Positions 44,048 through 51,821 of a stretch of DNA of 64,000 nucleotides are shown piece by piece (position 1 is the first letter of the stretch; every line of letters begins with the position of its first letter). The notes beneath the pieces are model-generated. The model was not told where the DNA came from. It ran no database searches and saw nothing but the letters and a program-made list of their open reading frames with translations. The position numbers and the translations under genes are program-made. The stretch comes from Saccharopolyspora_C sp040643635 (lineage in GTDB: Bacteria; Actinomycetota; Actinomycetes; Mycobacteriales; Pseudonocardiaceae): NCBI RefSeq assembly GCF_040643635.1, contig NZ_JBEYUS010000008.1, positions 62,001-126,000 of the forward strand. Reading direction: 5' to 3'.

Positions 44048-44458
44048 TCAGTACACCCCCGTGCAAGAGCAGATCATCGGCGTACCGACCACGCCGGTGA
44101 CCGAGCCGTCCGGGTCGATGTCCACGCACGTTCCGTCGCAGTCCGGGCACGCTCGCGCCGAACGAGGCTTGCCGTTCCAGGTCATCCGACGGAGCACCGA
44201 CGCCGCACGACGCGGGATGCCGTACCGGCCGCCGCCGGTCACCTCGACCGCCGCGCCCTCGCGGACCAGCGCGTCCCACTCCGCCGGGCGCACACCCAGG
44301 TCTTCCACGATGTCCTGCATGAATTCCGGCAGGTCCCGGAACAAGGTCCGCCCGAACGCACGTCCCGAACGAGGGGACACGTCGGTGAACCGAAAAGACG
44401 TCACGTACTCGACCTCCGTCAACGACGGACCGGCCGACCTCTCCAACACAGCAGTCAC
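44048..44458 (-). CDS. Element protein B: repeat domain plus cysteine cluster
   Basis: A 136-residue protein of no recognised family. Residues about 21-74 match the two units of protein A (S-F-R-F, then S-P-R-S-G, L-F-R-D-L-P-E, W61). The C-terminal half adds C104-x2-C107-x3-C111 and C130-x-C132, which could bind zinc and nucleic acid. GTG 44458 is chosen for the GGAGGTGT site upstream; the frame is open to 44569 without support. First gene of the operon. Confidence 0.72.
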   Translation of the reverse strand: MTAVLERSAGPSLTEVEYVTSFRFTDVSPRSGRAFGRTLFRDLPEFMQDIVEDLGVRPAEWDALVREGAAVEVTGGGRYGIPRRAASVLRRMTWNGKPRSARACPDCDGTCVDIDPDGSVTGVVGTPMICSCTGVY

Positions 44459-44553
44459 GCCACACCTCCGGCTGATCACCGGCGGGCGGACTAGCCACAC
44501 GACGCCAACACGCGATACCCTCAACGGGCACTTGCTACGTGCGTATCGGCTCT

Positions 44554-44613
44554 GTGGGTTGCCGCCCACCTGAGTCTCAAGCCCTCAACGGTTGCCGCCG
44601 TTGGGGGCTTTTT
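44554..44613 (+). terminator. Twin hairpins and rightward terminator inside the operon leader
   Basis: A 12-bp stem (44580-44591 with 44598-44609, one G-U pair) followed by five Ts is a plus-strand terminator. A smaller hairpin (GTGGG/CCCAC, 44554-44569) precedes it. Both loops are TTGCCG. No gene points right into it, so it may end a short antisense RNA to the leftward operon leader. No plus-strand promoter is clear. Confidence 0.7.
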
Positions 44614-44634
44614 GCTGTTTGCAGGCTTACCCTC

Positions 44635-44678
44635 TTGCCTGATACACCTAATGTACTAGGTATAGGCGGTGCTCACAA
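44635..44678. promoter_or_regulatory. Divergent promoters sharing a palindromic operator
   Basis: A 22-bp palindrome (TA-x-ACCTA-N6-TAGGT-x-TA) spans 44643-44664. Leftward promoter for protein B: TTGTGA (44678-44673), 17 nt, TACATT (44655-44650). Rightward candidate for the regulator: TTGCCT (44635-44640), 17 nt, AGGTAT (44658-44663). Both -10 regions lie inside the palindrome, a natural site for the GntR regulator. Confidence 0.6.
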
Positions 44679-44746
44679 GGGGCGGTGCCGAACGGGCTTG
44701 GAACCTGACAGGATGTAGCAGGTACACCAGGCCGAAAGGAGGGGTA

Positions 44747-45502
44747 ATGGTCAACTTCGAGGGCAAACCGGCTTACCTTCAGATCGCCGACGAACTCCGT
44801 CAGCAGATCCTTGACGGGCGCCTTGCTTCAGGGGCCAAGATCCCCTCCGAGTCAGAGCTGATGGCGGCTCATGACGTGTCGCGCACCGTCGCCAAGATGG
44901 CGATCGGCGTACTGCGGACCGAAGGGCTGATCTACAGCCACCCCGGCAAGGGCAGCTTCGTGCGAGTCGGGGAGCCGCTGCGCCGCCGTACGGGCAACCG
45001 GTACAGGCGGCAGGCTCAACCCCCGTTCGCGTCCGATGCCTCTTCGGCGGGCAAGCGTGCTGACTGGGAGTTTGAGACCGTACGGGAGAGCGCTAGCCCC
45101 GTCGTTGCCGAGCGTCTGAAGATCACCCCTGGTGACCAGGTCATGCGGACCAGCTACCGGTACTTCGCCGACGGCAAGCCCATCCAGGTCTCGACCTCGT
45201 ACGAACCGCTCAGCATCACCGGCGGAACCGATATCGAGCTTCCTGAAGAAGGACCCGTCGTCGGTGTCATCGCGAGGATGGACCACATCGGACGCCGGGC
45301 AACCCACGTTGATGAGAACGTGACCGCACGCACCGCACGTGATCACGAAGCCGAGCAGTTGGGCATTCCCGAGAACGTGCAGGTGTTCGCCATCCTCCGG
45401 ACGCACTTCGAGGCTGAGACACCCCTCGAAACGTGCGACATCGTCGTGCCCAGCGACCGGTACGAACTCGTCTACCGCATCCCGGTCGAAGAGTCCGATT
45501 AG
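44747..45502 (+). CDS. GntR-family regulator with UTRA domain (KorSA-like)
   Basis: A 251-residue repressor: winged helix (about residues 8-75, I-P-S-E-S-E-L-M-A-A-H-D-V-S-R) and a UTRA effector domain (about 95-245). AICEs carry such a regulator (KorSA in pSAM2) divergent from the replication genes. ATG 44747 follows AAAGGAGGGG. Its third codon positions are less GC-rich than those of neighbouring chromosomal genes. Confidence 0.9.
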   Translation: MVNFEGKPAYLQIADELRQQILDGRLASGAKIPSESELMAAHDVSRTVAKMAIGVLRTEGLIYSHPGKGSFVRVGEPLRRRTGNRYRRQAQPPFASDASSAGKRADWEFETVRESASPVVAERLKITPGDQVMRTSYRYFADGKPIQVSTSYEPLSITGGTDIELPEEGPVVGVIARMDHIGRRATHVDENVTARTARDHEAEQLGIPENVQVFAILRTHFEAETPLETCDIVVPSDRYELVYRIPVEESD

Positions 45503-45572
45503 GATGATCCCGCCTACGTCGCTGGTCAGGGCCATGTGGCGCACGTGTTCAAAGTTTCTCTACTCAATCAAG

Positions 45573-45593
45573 GGCGGCCCCTCCGGGGCCGCC
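45573..45593 (+). terminator. Hairpin after the GntR gene
   Basis: A 9-bp perfect stem (45573-45581 with 45585-45593) with a 3-nt loop, 70 nt after the stop. Confidence 0.65.
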
Positions 45594-45841
45594 TGCCTGC
45601 TGTATGCCAGCCCCGGCCAAGCCGGGGGCGCGCCGGGCATGCGGCCTGGCGGCCGGTCCCGGCGACCCCCGGCGTCCGGGGCGCAAGATGGAAGGCAGGT
45701 GGCCGGGGACCACGAACCCGAGCAAGAGCGCACGAACCGTCAGCGGCGCGGCGAGTCGAAGGAAGGATGTCCTCGCCGGACGGCAGGCCAACAGGATGGA
45801 GGGGGCTTGCACGCTAGCTGCGGTTGTGAGGCGGTGCCGGG

Positions 45842-45981
45842 TGCCCTCATCCCGACGACCTCCACAAGGGCTATCAGGCCGCGTCAAGGGTGCAAGCTTG
45901 GTGGCGCACGTCGCGTGACAGCGGATGTTGCACCCTTGACACGACCTGATCGGGCTTCGCCAGGTCGACGGGATGAGGGCA
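45842..45981. repeat. 140-nt imperfect palindrome (candidate origin)
   Basis: Outer arms 45842-45861 and 45962-45981 match at 19 of 20 positions; inner arms 45873-45895 and 45928-45950 at 21 of 23. An 11 x 11 internal loop separates them, and the apical loop is 32 nt. This resembles a single-strand origin of rolling-circle plasmids, or part of a double-strand origin or transfer site. Confidence 0.7.
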
Positions 45982-46144
45982 GCAGCCCCGTACGTGGAGA
46001 CCCCAAAGCCCCGGACGCGCACGGGGCACGGCCGGGGCACATGGCAGCCGTAAGCGACCACTAACAACAACAAACGACCGGTATCACCTGACGCGCTGAC
46101 CAGGGCGAACCCAGTTCCGCACCTGGTAGCCGCCCCGGTCGGCG

Positions 46145-46192
46145 CGCCTTTGCAAGGCGGGGGTTAGGGGTTCGATTCCCCTCGTCTCCACC
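46145..46192. repeat. attR: 48-bp direct repeat
   Basis: Identical to 41080-41127. Holds only the 3' 46 nt of tRNA-Ala, so it is not a gene. Confidence 0.95.
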
Positions 46193-46196
46193 CCGC

Positions 46197-46226
46197 AAGA
46201 CCAGGTCGATGGACCTGGTCTTTTTT
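46197..46226 (+). terminator. Original chromosomal terminator of tRNA-Ala
   Basis: Same 10-bp stem as at 41132, loop CGATGG, then T-run. Now separated from its tRNA by the element; lies 11 nt from the monooxygenase stop. Confidence 0.88.
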
Positions 46227-46236
46227 CATGCCCGGA

Positions 46237-47475
46237 TCACGCCACTCGGCGCAGCGCCCGTTGCGGGTAGTCCCGGAGCTCGACGGAGTTCGCGACCCGC
46301 TCCATGCCCCGGGCCACCAGGCGCCTCGGCAGGTGCCGCACCAGCCGGACCGAGCGGTTGCGCATCCGCAGCTGCCGCCGCGACTCGGGCATCAGGCCAC
46401 CCTCCCCGGCGCCCTGGGCGAACGCGTGGGCCCGGTCGACGAACTCGCGCATCGCCCGCTCGTAGCTCGGGTAGGCGCGGTGGTGGTCGCCGTCGGCGGC
46501 CGCGAGCTCCCCGGCCAGCACGTGCGCCCCGACCAGCGCGAGGCTGGTGCCGATCCCCGACATCGGCGAGGCGCAGTACGCCGCGTCGCCGAGCAGCGCG
46601 GTCCGACCGCGCGCCCAGCCGTTCACCCGGACCTGCCCGATGCGGTCGAAGTAGAAGTCCGTCGCGCCGGGCAGCGCGGCCAGCATTTCCGGGACCCGCC
46701 AGCCGTCCCCGGCGAAAGTGCGTGCCACCAGGTCCCGCTGCGCGGCGGTGTCGTGCCGCAGCCCCGGGTCGGGGGCCGAGCGCCAGAAGAACCCGGCCAG
46801 CACCCGCCCCGGCTCGGGCAGCGGCACGAGCCCCGCCGTGCGTCCCGGGCGCCCGCCGCCCGCGACGGCGGTGTGCATCAGCTGCCAACCTTCGAGGTCC
46901 AGCTCGGTCCGCGTCGAGAACTGCGCCACCGCGCAGCCCAGGTCGTGCAGGTACCGCTCCTCGGGACCGAAGACCAGTTCGCGGACGCCCGAGTGGACGC
47001 CGTCCGCGCCGATCAGCAGCCCGAACTCCCGCGTCCCGCCGGAGGCGAAGGTGACCCGGACGCAGCCCTCGCGCTGGTCGACGCCGGTGATCGAGTCGCC
47101 GAAGACGTGCTCGACGTCGTCCCGGACGTCCTCGTGCAGGATCCGGGCGAGGTCGGTGCGGCGGAGCGCGAACTCGGCGACGGGCCCGCCGGAGTGCCCG
47201 AACACGTCGGTGCCCAGCTCGGCGACGCGCTTCCCGTCCGCGCCGACGAACGCCATGCCCCGCGCGCCGGTGTGCGCCTGGCGGATCCGGGGGACGAGGC
47301 CCATCCGCTCGACGACGGTCCGGGCGGTGCCCCGGACGTCGACGATGTGGCCGCCGGAGCGGGGAGCGGCGGCGCGCTCCACGACGGTCGGTCGGAAGCC
47401 GTACCGGTGCAGCTGGTGCGCCAGCGCCGGTCCGGCGATCCCGGCCCCGGCGATGAGGACGGTGTGGTTGCGCAT
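46237..47475 (-). CDS. FAD-dependent monooxygenase (PHBH/TetX fold)
   Basis: A 412-residue group A flavin monooxygenase. FAD motifs: G-A-G-I-A-G-P-A-L-A near residue 10, the D-G motif in L-L-I-G-A-D-G-V-H near residue 153, and G-D-A-A-Y-C-A-S-P near residue 285. Family members hydroxylate aromatics or polyketides or inactivate drugs. The substrate is unknown. ATG 47475 follows GAGGAG. It is divergent from a regulator and near an aromatic-acid-type transporter. Confidence 0.88.
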   Translation of the reverse strand: MRNHTVLIAGAGIAGPALAHQLHRYGFRPTVVERAAAPRSGGHIVDVRGTARTVVERMGLVPRIRQAHTGARGMAFVGADGKRVAELGTDVFGHSGGPVAEFALRRTDLARILHEDVRDDVEHVFGDSITGVDQREGCVRVTFASGGTREFGLLIGADGVHSGVRELVFGPEERYLHDLGCAVAQFSTRTELDLEGWQLMHTAVAGGGRPGRTAGLVPLPEPGRVLAGFFWRSAPDPGLRHDTAAQRDLVARTFAGDGWRVPEMLAALPGATDFYFDRIGQVRVNGWARGRTALLGDAAYCASPMSGIGTSLALVGAHVLAGELAAADGDHHRAYPSYERAMREFVDRAHAFAQGAGEGGLMPESRRQLRMRNRSVRLVRHLPRRLVARGMERVANSVELRDYPQRALRRVA

Positions 47476-47568
47476 GGGTGTTCTCCTCGAATGCGTACGG
47501 TGTATCGATCAGGCGCCAACTTAACGCGGACAACGGCGAATTCACGCGCTTCCAGGCGGAGAAGTGCA

Positions 47569-47597
47569 CTGACCCGGACCATGAAGTGACCTAGTAC
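47569..47597 (+). promoter_or_regulatory. Candidate promoter of the GntR-TetR fusion gene
   Basis: CTGACC at 47569 and TAGTAC at 47592 are 17 nt apart. The implied start point is near 47604, which favours leaderless translation from GTG 47608 rather than 47599. Confidence 0.45.
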
Positions 47598-47598
47598 G

Positions 47599-48549
47599 GT
47601 GACGGGCGTGCGAGGCGCGGGGGAGGGCGATGTGGCATCGACGGGGCGGGGAGCGAGACCGCCGTACCGGGTCATCGCGGGGGAGGTGCGGGCCCGGATC
47701 CGCTCCGGCGAGCTGCGCCCGGGGGACCGGGTGCCCTCCATCCGGCAGCTCGCGCAGCGGTGGGGGGTCGCCATCGCCACCGCCACCCGCGCGGCCGCGC
47801 TGCTGCGAGAGGAGGGCCTGGTGGAGCCGAAGGTCGGCGCGGGCACGGTGGTGAGCGCCCGCGCGGTTGCCGCTCCCGCGGCCCCGGAGCGCCGCGCGCA
47901 CGCGAGGCGGGCGACGGTGCTGGACGCGGCCATCGCGATCGCCGACGCGGAGGGGCTCGACGCGGTGTCGATGCGGCGGCTCGCCGCCCAGCTCGGGATC
48001 GGCCCGATGTCGCTGTACCGCGTCGTCGCCGACAAGGAGGAGCTCGTGGCGCGGATGGCCGACCGCGCTTTCGCCGGGTGCCCGCTGCCCGCGACCGGCC
48101 CGCCGGGCTGGCGCGCGAAGCTGGAGCTCGCCGCCCGCGCCGAGTGGGAGCTCTGCCGCGCGCACCTCTGGCTGCCCAGGGCGATCTCGCTCACCCGGCC
48201 GTCCTTCGCGCCGCACCTCATGGCGCACACCGAGTGGATCCTCGGCGTGCTCGCCGAGCTCGGGCTGCCGCCGCGGACCCGGCTGCACGAGGCGCTGGCG
48301 CTGCACTCGCTGGTGCTCGCCTCCGCTTCCTCGATGGCGGCGGAGACCGACGCGGAGCAGCGCACCGGCCTCCCGCTCGGCCGGTGGCGGAGCGCGCAGC
48401 GGTCCCGGGCGGGGCTCGCGGTCGACGGCACCCGGTTCCCGCTGCTGGCGGCGGTCCCCGAGGGCGCCGCCGACGACCTGGCGGAGCTGTTCGAGTACGG
48501 CCTCGCCCGGCACCTCGACGGTTTCGCCGCCCTGGTCGCCGGGAGATGA
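47599..48549 (+). CDS. GntR-TetR fusion transcriptional regulator
   Basis: A 316-residue regulator with two DNA-binding parts. Residues about 22-85 form a GntR winged helix (S-G-E-L-R-P-G-D-R-V-P-S-I-R-Q-L-A); residues about 103-150 form a TetR helix-turn-helix (S-M-R-R-L-A-A-Q-L-G-I-G-P-M-S-L-Y-R-V). The TetR-type ligand domain follows. It probably controls the divergent monooxygenase and the transporter. GTG 47608 is an alternative start that fits the promoter better. Confidence 0.85.
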   Translation: MTGVRGAGEGDVASTGRGARPPYRVIAGEVRARIRSGELRPGDRVPSIRQLAQRWGVAIATATRAAALLREEGLVEPKVGAGTVVSARAVAAPAAPERRAHARRATVLDAAIAIADAEGLDAVSMRRLAAQLGIGPMSLYRVVADKEELVARMADRAFAGCPLPATGPPGWRAKLELAARAEWELCRAHLWLPRAISLTRPSFAPHLMAHTEWILGVLAELGLPPRTRLHEALALHSLVLASASSMAAETDAEQRTGLPLGRWRSAQRSRAGLAVDGTRFPLLAAVPEGAADDLAELFEYGLARHLDGFAALVAGR

Positions 48550-48703
48550 GCAGCGCCGCGGGCTGATCGCCGCAGTCGCGGCCCGGTCCGCCGGCCGCTT
48601 CGACTGCTCCTTTTCGGTGAGCGGAAGCCGGGGAGCGATGCGCCGCGCGCAGGCGGGCACTATGCGTCGGCAACAGCACCGGAAGATCGTTTAGGAGGCC
48701 GAC

Positions 48704-49933
48704 GTGGCTGTCGCGAACGAGGCCGGACCCGCCGCGAGCGCGCGCTGGGTCGTGCCGCTGTGCTGGTGCGCGGTGCTGCTGGACGGGTTCGACCTGGTCG
48801 TCCTGGGCAGCGTGCTGCCGGTGCTGCTGGACCAGCACGTGTGGGGCCTGACCCCGACGACGGCCTCGCTGGCCTCCACGCTGGGGCTGCTCGGCATGGC
48901 GATCGGGGCGCTCGCCATCGGCACCCTCACCGACGTCGTCGGCAGGCGGGCGGCGCTGATCTTCTCGGTGATCAGCTTCTCGCTGTTCACCACGGTGTGC
49001 GCCGTGGCGCCCTCGGTGCTGGTGTTCTCGCTGCTGCGCTTCCTGGCGGGCTTGGGGCTCGGCGGTTGCGTGCCGATCGCCATCGCGCTGGTCACCGAGT
49101 ACTCGAAGCCCGGGCGCAACGGCGGCGCCACCACCACCGTCATGACCGGTTACCACGCCGGCGCCATCCTCACCGCGGTGCTGGGCATCCTGGTGCTGCC
49201 CACCCTGGGCTGGCCGTGGATGTTCCTGCTCGGCGGGGGACCGGCGCTGGTCCTGGTGCCGCTGATGATCCGCTACCTGCCGGAGTCCCGGCAGTTCGAG
49301 GCGGTGGACGCCGAGAACGCGGGCCTCCGCGGCGGGCTGAGCGCGGTGCGCGGGCTGTTCCGCGACGGGTTCGCGCGCCCCACCCTCGCGTTCTGGGTGA
49401 CGTCGTTCATGGGCCTGATGCTGGTGTACGGCCTCAACACCTGGCTGCCCGAGATCATGCGGGTCGCCGGGTACCCGCTCGGCGCCGCGCTGGGACTGCT
49501 GCTGACGCTGAACCTGGGAGCGGTCCTCGGGCTGGTCGTCGCGGGCGTCGTCGCCGACCGCAGGCGCATCGGGCCGGTGACGATCGGCTGGTTCGCCGCG
49601 GCGGCGCTGTTCCTGTCGGTGCTGAGCATCCGGCTGCCCGAGGTCGGCGTGTACGCGGCGGTGTTCGTGGCCGGCTGCTTCGTGTTCAGCGCGCAGGTGC
49701 TCGTCTACGCCTACGTGGGCCGGTTGTACCCGGCGGCGAACCGCGCCACCGGGCTCGGCTGGTCGGCCGGGGTCGGGCGGCTCGGCGCGATCTGCGGGCC
49801 GCTGCTCGGCGGCGCGCTGCTCACCGCGGGGGTCGCCTACCCGTGGGGCTTCTACGCGTTCGCCGCCGTGGGCGTGCTCGGTGCCATCGGGATCGCGCTG
49901 GTCGGGGGGACCGACACCGAGCGGTCCGCCTGA
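48704..49933 (+). CDS. MFS transporter, aromatic acid:H+ symporter (AAHS) type
   Basis: A 409-residue, 12-helix transporter. The AAHS pattern L-D-G-F-D-L-V-V-L-G near residue 27 and G-T-L-T-D-V-V-G-R-R near residue 75 resemble BenK/PcaK-type carriers of benzoate-like acids. GTG 48704 follows TAGGAGG. Together with the monooxygenase it suggests uptake and oxidation of an aromatic compound. Confidence 0.85.
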   Translation: MAVANEAGPAASARWVVPLCWCAVLLDGFDLVVLGSVLPVLLDQHVWGLTPTTASLASTLGLLGMAIGALAIGTLTDVVGRRAALIFSVISFSLFTTVCAVAPSVLVFSLLRFLAGLGLGGCVPIAIALVTEYSKPGRNGGATTTVMTGYHAGAILTAVLGILVLPTLGWPWMFLLGGGPALVLVPLMIRYLPESRQFEAVDAENAGLRGGLSAVRGLFRDGFARPTLAFWVTSFMGLMLVYGLNTWLPEIMRVAGYPLGAALGLLLTLNLGAVLGLVVAGVVADRRRIGPVTIGWFAAAALFLSVLSIRLPEVGVYAAVFVAGCFVFSAQVLVYAYVGRLYPAANRATGLGWSAGVGRLGAICGPLLGGALLTAGVAYPWGFYAFAAVGVLGAIGIALVGGTDTERSA

Positions 49934-49940
49934 CGGGACG

Positions 49941-49970
49941 CGGTGGCGCCGCTCCCGCACGGCGCCACCG
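49941..49970. terminator. Bidirectional hairpin between MFS and SRPBCC genes
   Basis: An 11-bp perfect stem (49941-49951 with 49960-49970), 8-nt loop, between convergent genes. Confidence 0.8.
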
Positions 49971-49978
49971 GTGCCTGC

Positions 49979-50479
49979 TCAGCCCCGCTCGGCGGCCTGC
50001 TTGATGCCGTCGACGGTCTGGCGCAGCGCGTCCTTCAGCTGCTCGGTGCGGTGCTCGACGAACTGGGCACCGCCGTCCTCCTGCTGGGAGAGGAACTCCT
50101 GGATCGGCCCGGGCAGCACCTGCATCACGTACCGCTGGGTGAGCCGGGAACCCGAGCCCTCCGGCTCGACCTCGAAGGACCACACGGAGTTGTCCGGCCG
50201 CTCGGAACCGGGCAGCACGCCGAACGCGAAGCGGCGGCCGGGCTCGGCGGCGAGCACCTCGCACTCGCTGGACCAGGTGCGTTCGCCGTTGTCGTTGTCC
50301 CCGCGGAACCGGGAACCGACCGCGCCGGGGGTGCCGGACAGCCATTCGCCGCCGGCGCTCTCCGGACTCCACTCGCCGTACCGGGTGATATCGCTGATCA
50401 GCGGGTAGATCTGCTCCGGCGCGGCGGCGACGGAGGTCGAGTGGTGCAGTTCCAACCGGGGGGTGTCGTCATGAGTCAC
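49979..50479 (-). CDS. SRPBCC-family protein (polyketide cyclase/START fold)
   Basis: A 166-residue protein of the SRPBCC superfamily: S-T-S-V-A-A-A-P-E-Q-I-Y-P-L-I-S-D near residue 15, then Y-G-E-W-S-P-E, and a C-terminal amphipathic helix. Members bind hydrophobic ligands; no specific role can be given. GTG 50479 with a TACTGT-like -10 just upstream suggests leaderless translation. Confidence 0.82.
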   Translation of the reverse strand: MTHDDTPRLELHHSTSVAAAPEQIYPLISDITRYGEWSPESAGGEWLSGTPGAVGSRFRGDNDNGERTWSSECEVLAAEPGRRFAFGVLPGSERPDNSVWSFEVEPEGSGSRLTQRYVMQVLPGPIQEFLSQQEDGGAQFVEHRTEQLKDALRQTVDGIKQAAERG

Positions 50480-50563
50480 TAGATCAACAGTACGCCGCAC
50501 GGGCGGGGTGCGGAGACGCGAACGCGGCGGCACCCCGGAGGGCACCGCCGCGTCGGCACGTGC

Positions 50564-51139
50564 TCAGCGATCCGAGTCGGGACGCGCCTCGGGGAACCCG
50601 TCCTCGTGGGTCGGGAAGTCCTCGGCCTCGGCGATCGGCAGCTCCTCCGGGCGGCGCGACAGCGCCACCACGGCCACCCCGCCGACCGCGGCCAGCACCA
50701 GCAGCACCCACGGCCACTTGCGGCGCGACTTCGGCGCCGGGTCGATGCGGGCCGCGAGCTCCTTGCGCGCCTGCTCGGCGTTCTTCGCGAGCTCCTTGCG
50801 GGCTTGCTCGGCGTTCTTCGTCAGCCGCTTGCGGGACTTCGCGGTCTTCTTGTCCCAGTCCTTGCGGGTCTTCTCCCACTGCTTGCGGGCCTTGCGGCCG
50901 CGCTCGGCGAGGTCATCGCGGGAGAGCCCGGTGGCCTTCTGGGCGAGCAGTTCGGGCAGGTGCTCCGGAGCCAGACCGCGTTCGGTCAGCTCCTGCTCCG
51001 CGCGGGCGATCGCCTGCTTGGTCGCGGCGCGACCGTACTTGGTCGCTCGGACGGCACTCTCGCGCGCGGTGCGCACCCCCGTGCCGACCGCCCTGCCCAC
51101 GTTCTCTCCAGTTCGGGCCATCGCCTCCACCTCGTCCAT
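50564..51139 (-). CDS. CwsA-like membrane protein (Rv0008c position)
   Basis: A 191-residue protein. Residues about 75-130 are a Lys/Arg/Glu/Ala-rich coiled-coil region with tandem K-N-A-E-Q-A-R-K-E-L-A copies; a membrane helix lies near 138-158, and an acidic tail follows. Position next to ppiA matches Rv0008c (CwsA), which binds CrgA and affects cell wall synthesis; sequence support is weak. ATG 51139 has AAGGAGG upstream. Confidence 0.7.
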   Translation of the reverse strand: MDEVEAMARTGENVGRAVGTGVRTARESAVRATKYGRAATKQAIARAEQELTERGLAPEHLPELLAQKATGLSRDDLAERGRKARKQWEKTRKDWDKKTAKSRKRLTKNAEQARKELAKNAEQARKELAARIDPAPKSRRKWPWVLLVLAAVGGVAVVALSRRPEELPIAEAEDFPTHEDGFPEARPDSDR

Positions 51140-51265
51140 CGTGTGCCTCCTTGGCCGGCGTTCACCGGTCGTCCTGCCGTGCCGAACCGTATCCGGCACG
51201 CGACGATCACCACCAATACTGCACCCAGGCACGTGGTTCCCGCTTTCCGATGGCAGGATGGGCGT

Positions 51266-51820
51266 GTGGCTGAAGACAACGGATCGCTCGTCGGGAAGAC
51301 CGTGACCGCGACCCTGCACACCTCGCAGGGCGACATCCGGATCAACCTCTTCCCGAACCAGGCGCCGAAAACGGTGGGCAACTTCGTGGGGCTCGCCGAA
51401 GGAACCAAGGAGTACACGAGCCCGAACGCCCGCGGAGAGCGTTCCGGCCCGTTCTACGACGGCGTGATCTTCCACCGGGTCATCGACGGCTTCATGATCC
51501 AGACCGGGGACCCGACCGGCACCGGCCGTGGCGGCCCCGGGTACGAGTTCGTCGACGAGTTCCACCCGGAGCTGCAGTTCGACAAGCCGTACGTGCTGGG
51601 CATGGCGAACCCGGGCCGGCCGAACATGAACGGTTCGCAGTTCTTCATCACGGTCGCGCGCACGCCGCACCTCAACTACAAGCACACCATCTTCGGCGAG
51701 GTCGCCGACCAGGAGTCCCGCGAGGTCGTGGACGCCATCGCGCACACCGCGACCGGCGCGCAGGACCGCCCGCTGACCGACATCGTCATCGAGAAGGTCT
51801 CCGTAGAGCTCGGCGAGTGA
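51266..51820 (+). CDS. ppiA: Peptidyl-prolyl cis-trans isomerase (cyclophilin)
   Basis: A 184-residue cyclophilin. Signature F-H-R-V-I-D-G-F-M-I-Q-T-G-D near residue 70 and G-S-Q-F-F-I-T near residue 125 are intact. It speeds proline isomerisation in protein folding. No signal peptide, so cytoplasmic. GTG 51266 with a CAGGAT -10-like motif just upstream suggests leaderless translation. Confidence 0.96.
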   Translation: MAEDNGSLVGKTVTATLHTSQGDIRINLFPNQAPKTVGNFVGLAEGTKEYTSPNARGERSGPFYDGVIFHRVIDGFMIQTGDPTGTGRGGPGYEFVDEFHPELQFDKPYVLGMANPGRPNMNGSQFFITVARTPHLNYKHTIFGEVADQESREVVDAIAHTATGAQDRPLTDIVIEKVSVELGE

Positions 51821-51821
51821 C

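Larger units (their letters stand above)
45503..46144. other. Element non-coding region
   Basis: Gene-free 642 bp between the regulator and attR. It contains the regulator terminator (45573-45593), a long imperfect palindrome (45842-45981), and GC-rich direct and inverted motifs. Frames crossing it look random. It would be the natural place for the double- or single-strand origin, or a cis transfer site. Confidence 0.75.
41080..46192. mobile_element. Integrated Rep/Int element in tRNA-Ala (5,065 bp between repeats)
   Basis: The element lies between two 48-bp identical repeats (41080-41127 and 46145-46192). It holds int, a RepSA-type rep, two small genes and a divergent GntR regulator. This resembles pSAM2-type actinomycete integrative elements, which integrate at tRNA 3' ends and replicate by rolling circle. 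No FtsK/SpoIIIE-type transfer gene, Spd gene or excisionase is recognisable. Its genes use more A/T-ending codons than neighbours, especially the regulator. Sequence alone does not tell whether it still excises. Confidence 0.92.

Noticed and set aside
46145..46192. Second tRNA-Ala gene
   Set aside because: Only the 3' 46 nt are present; the 5' half is missing, so it is attR.
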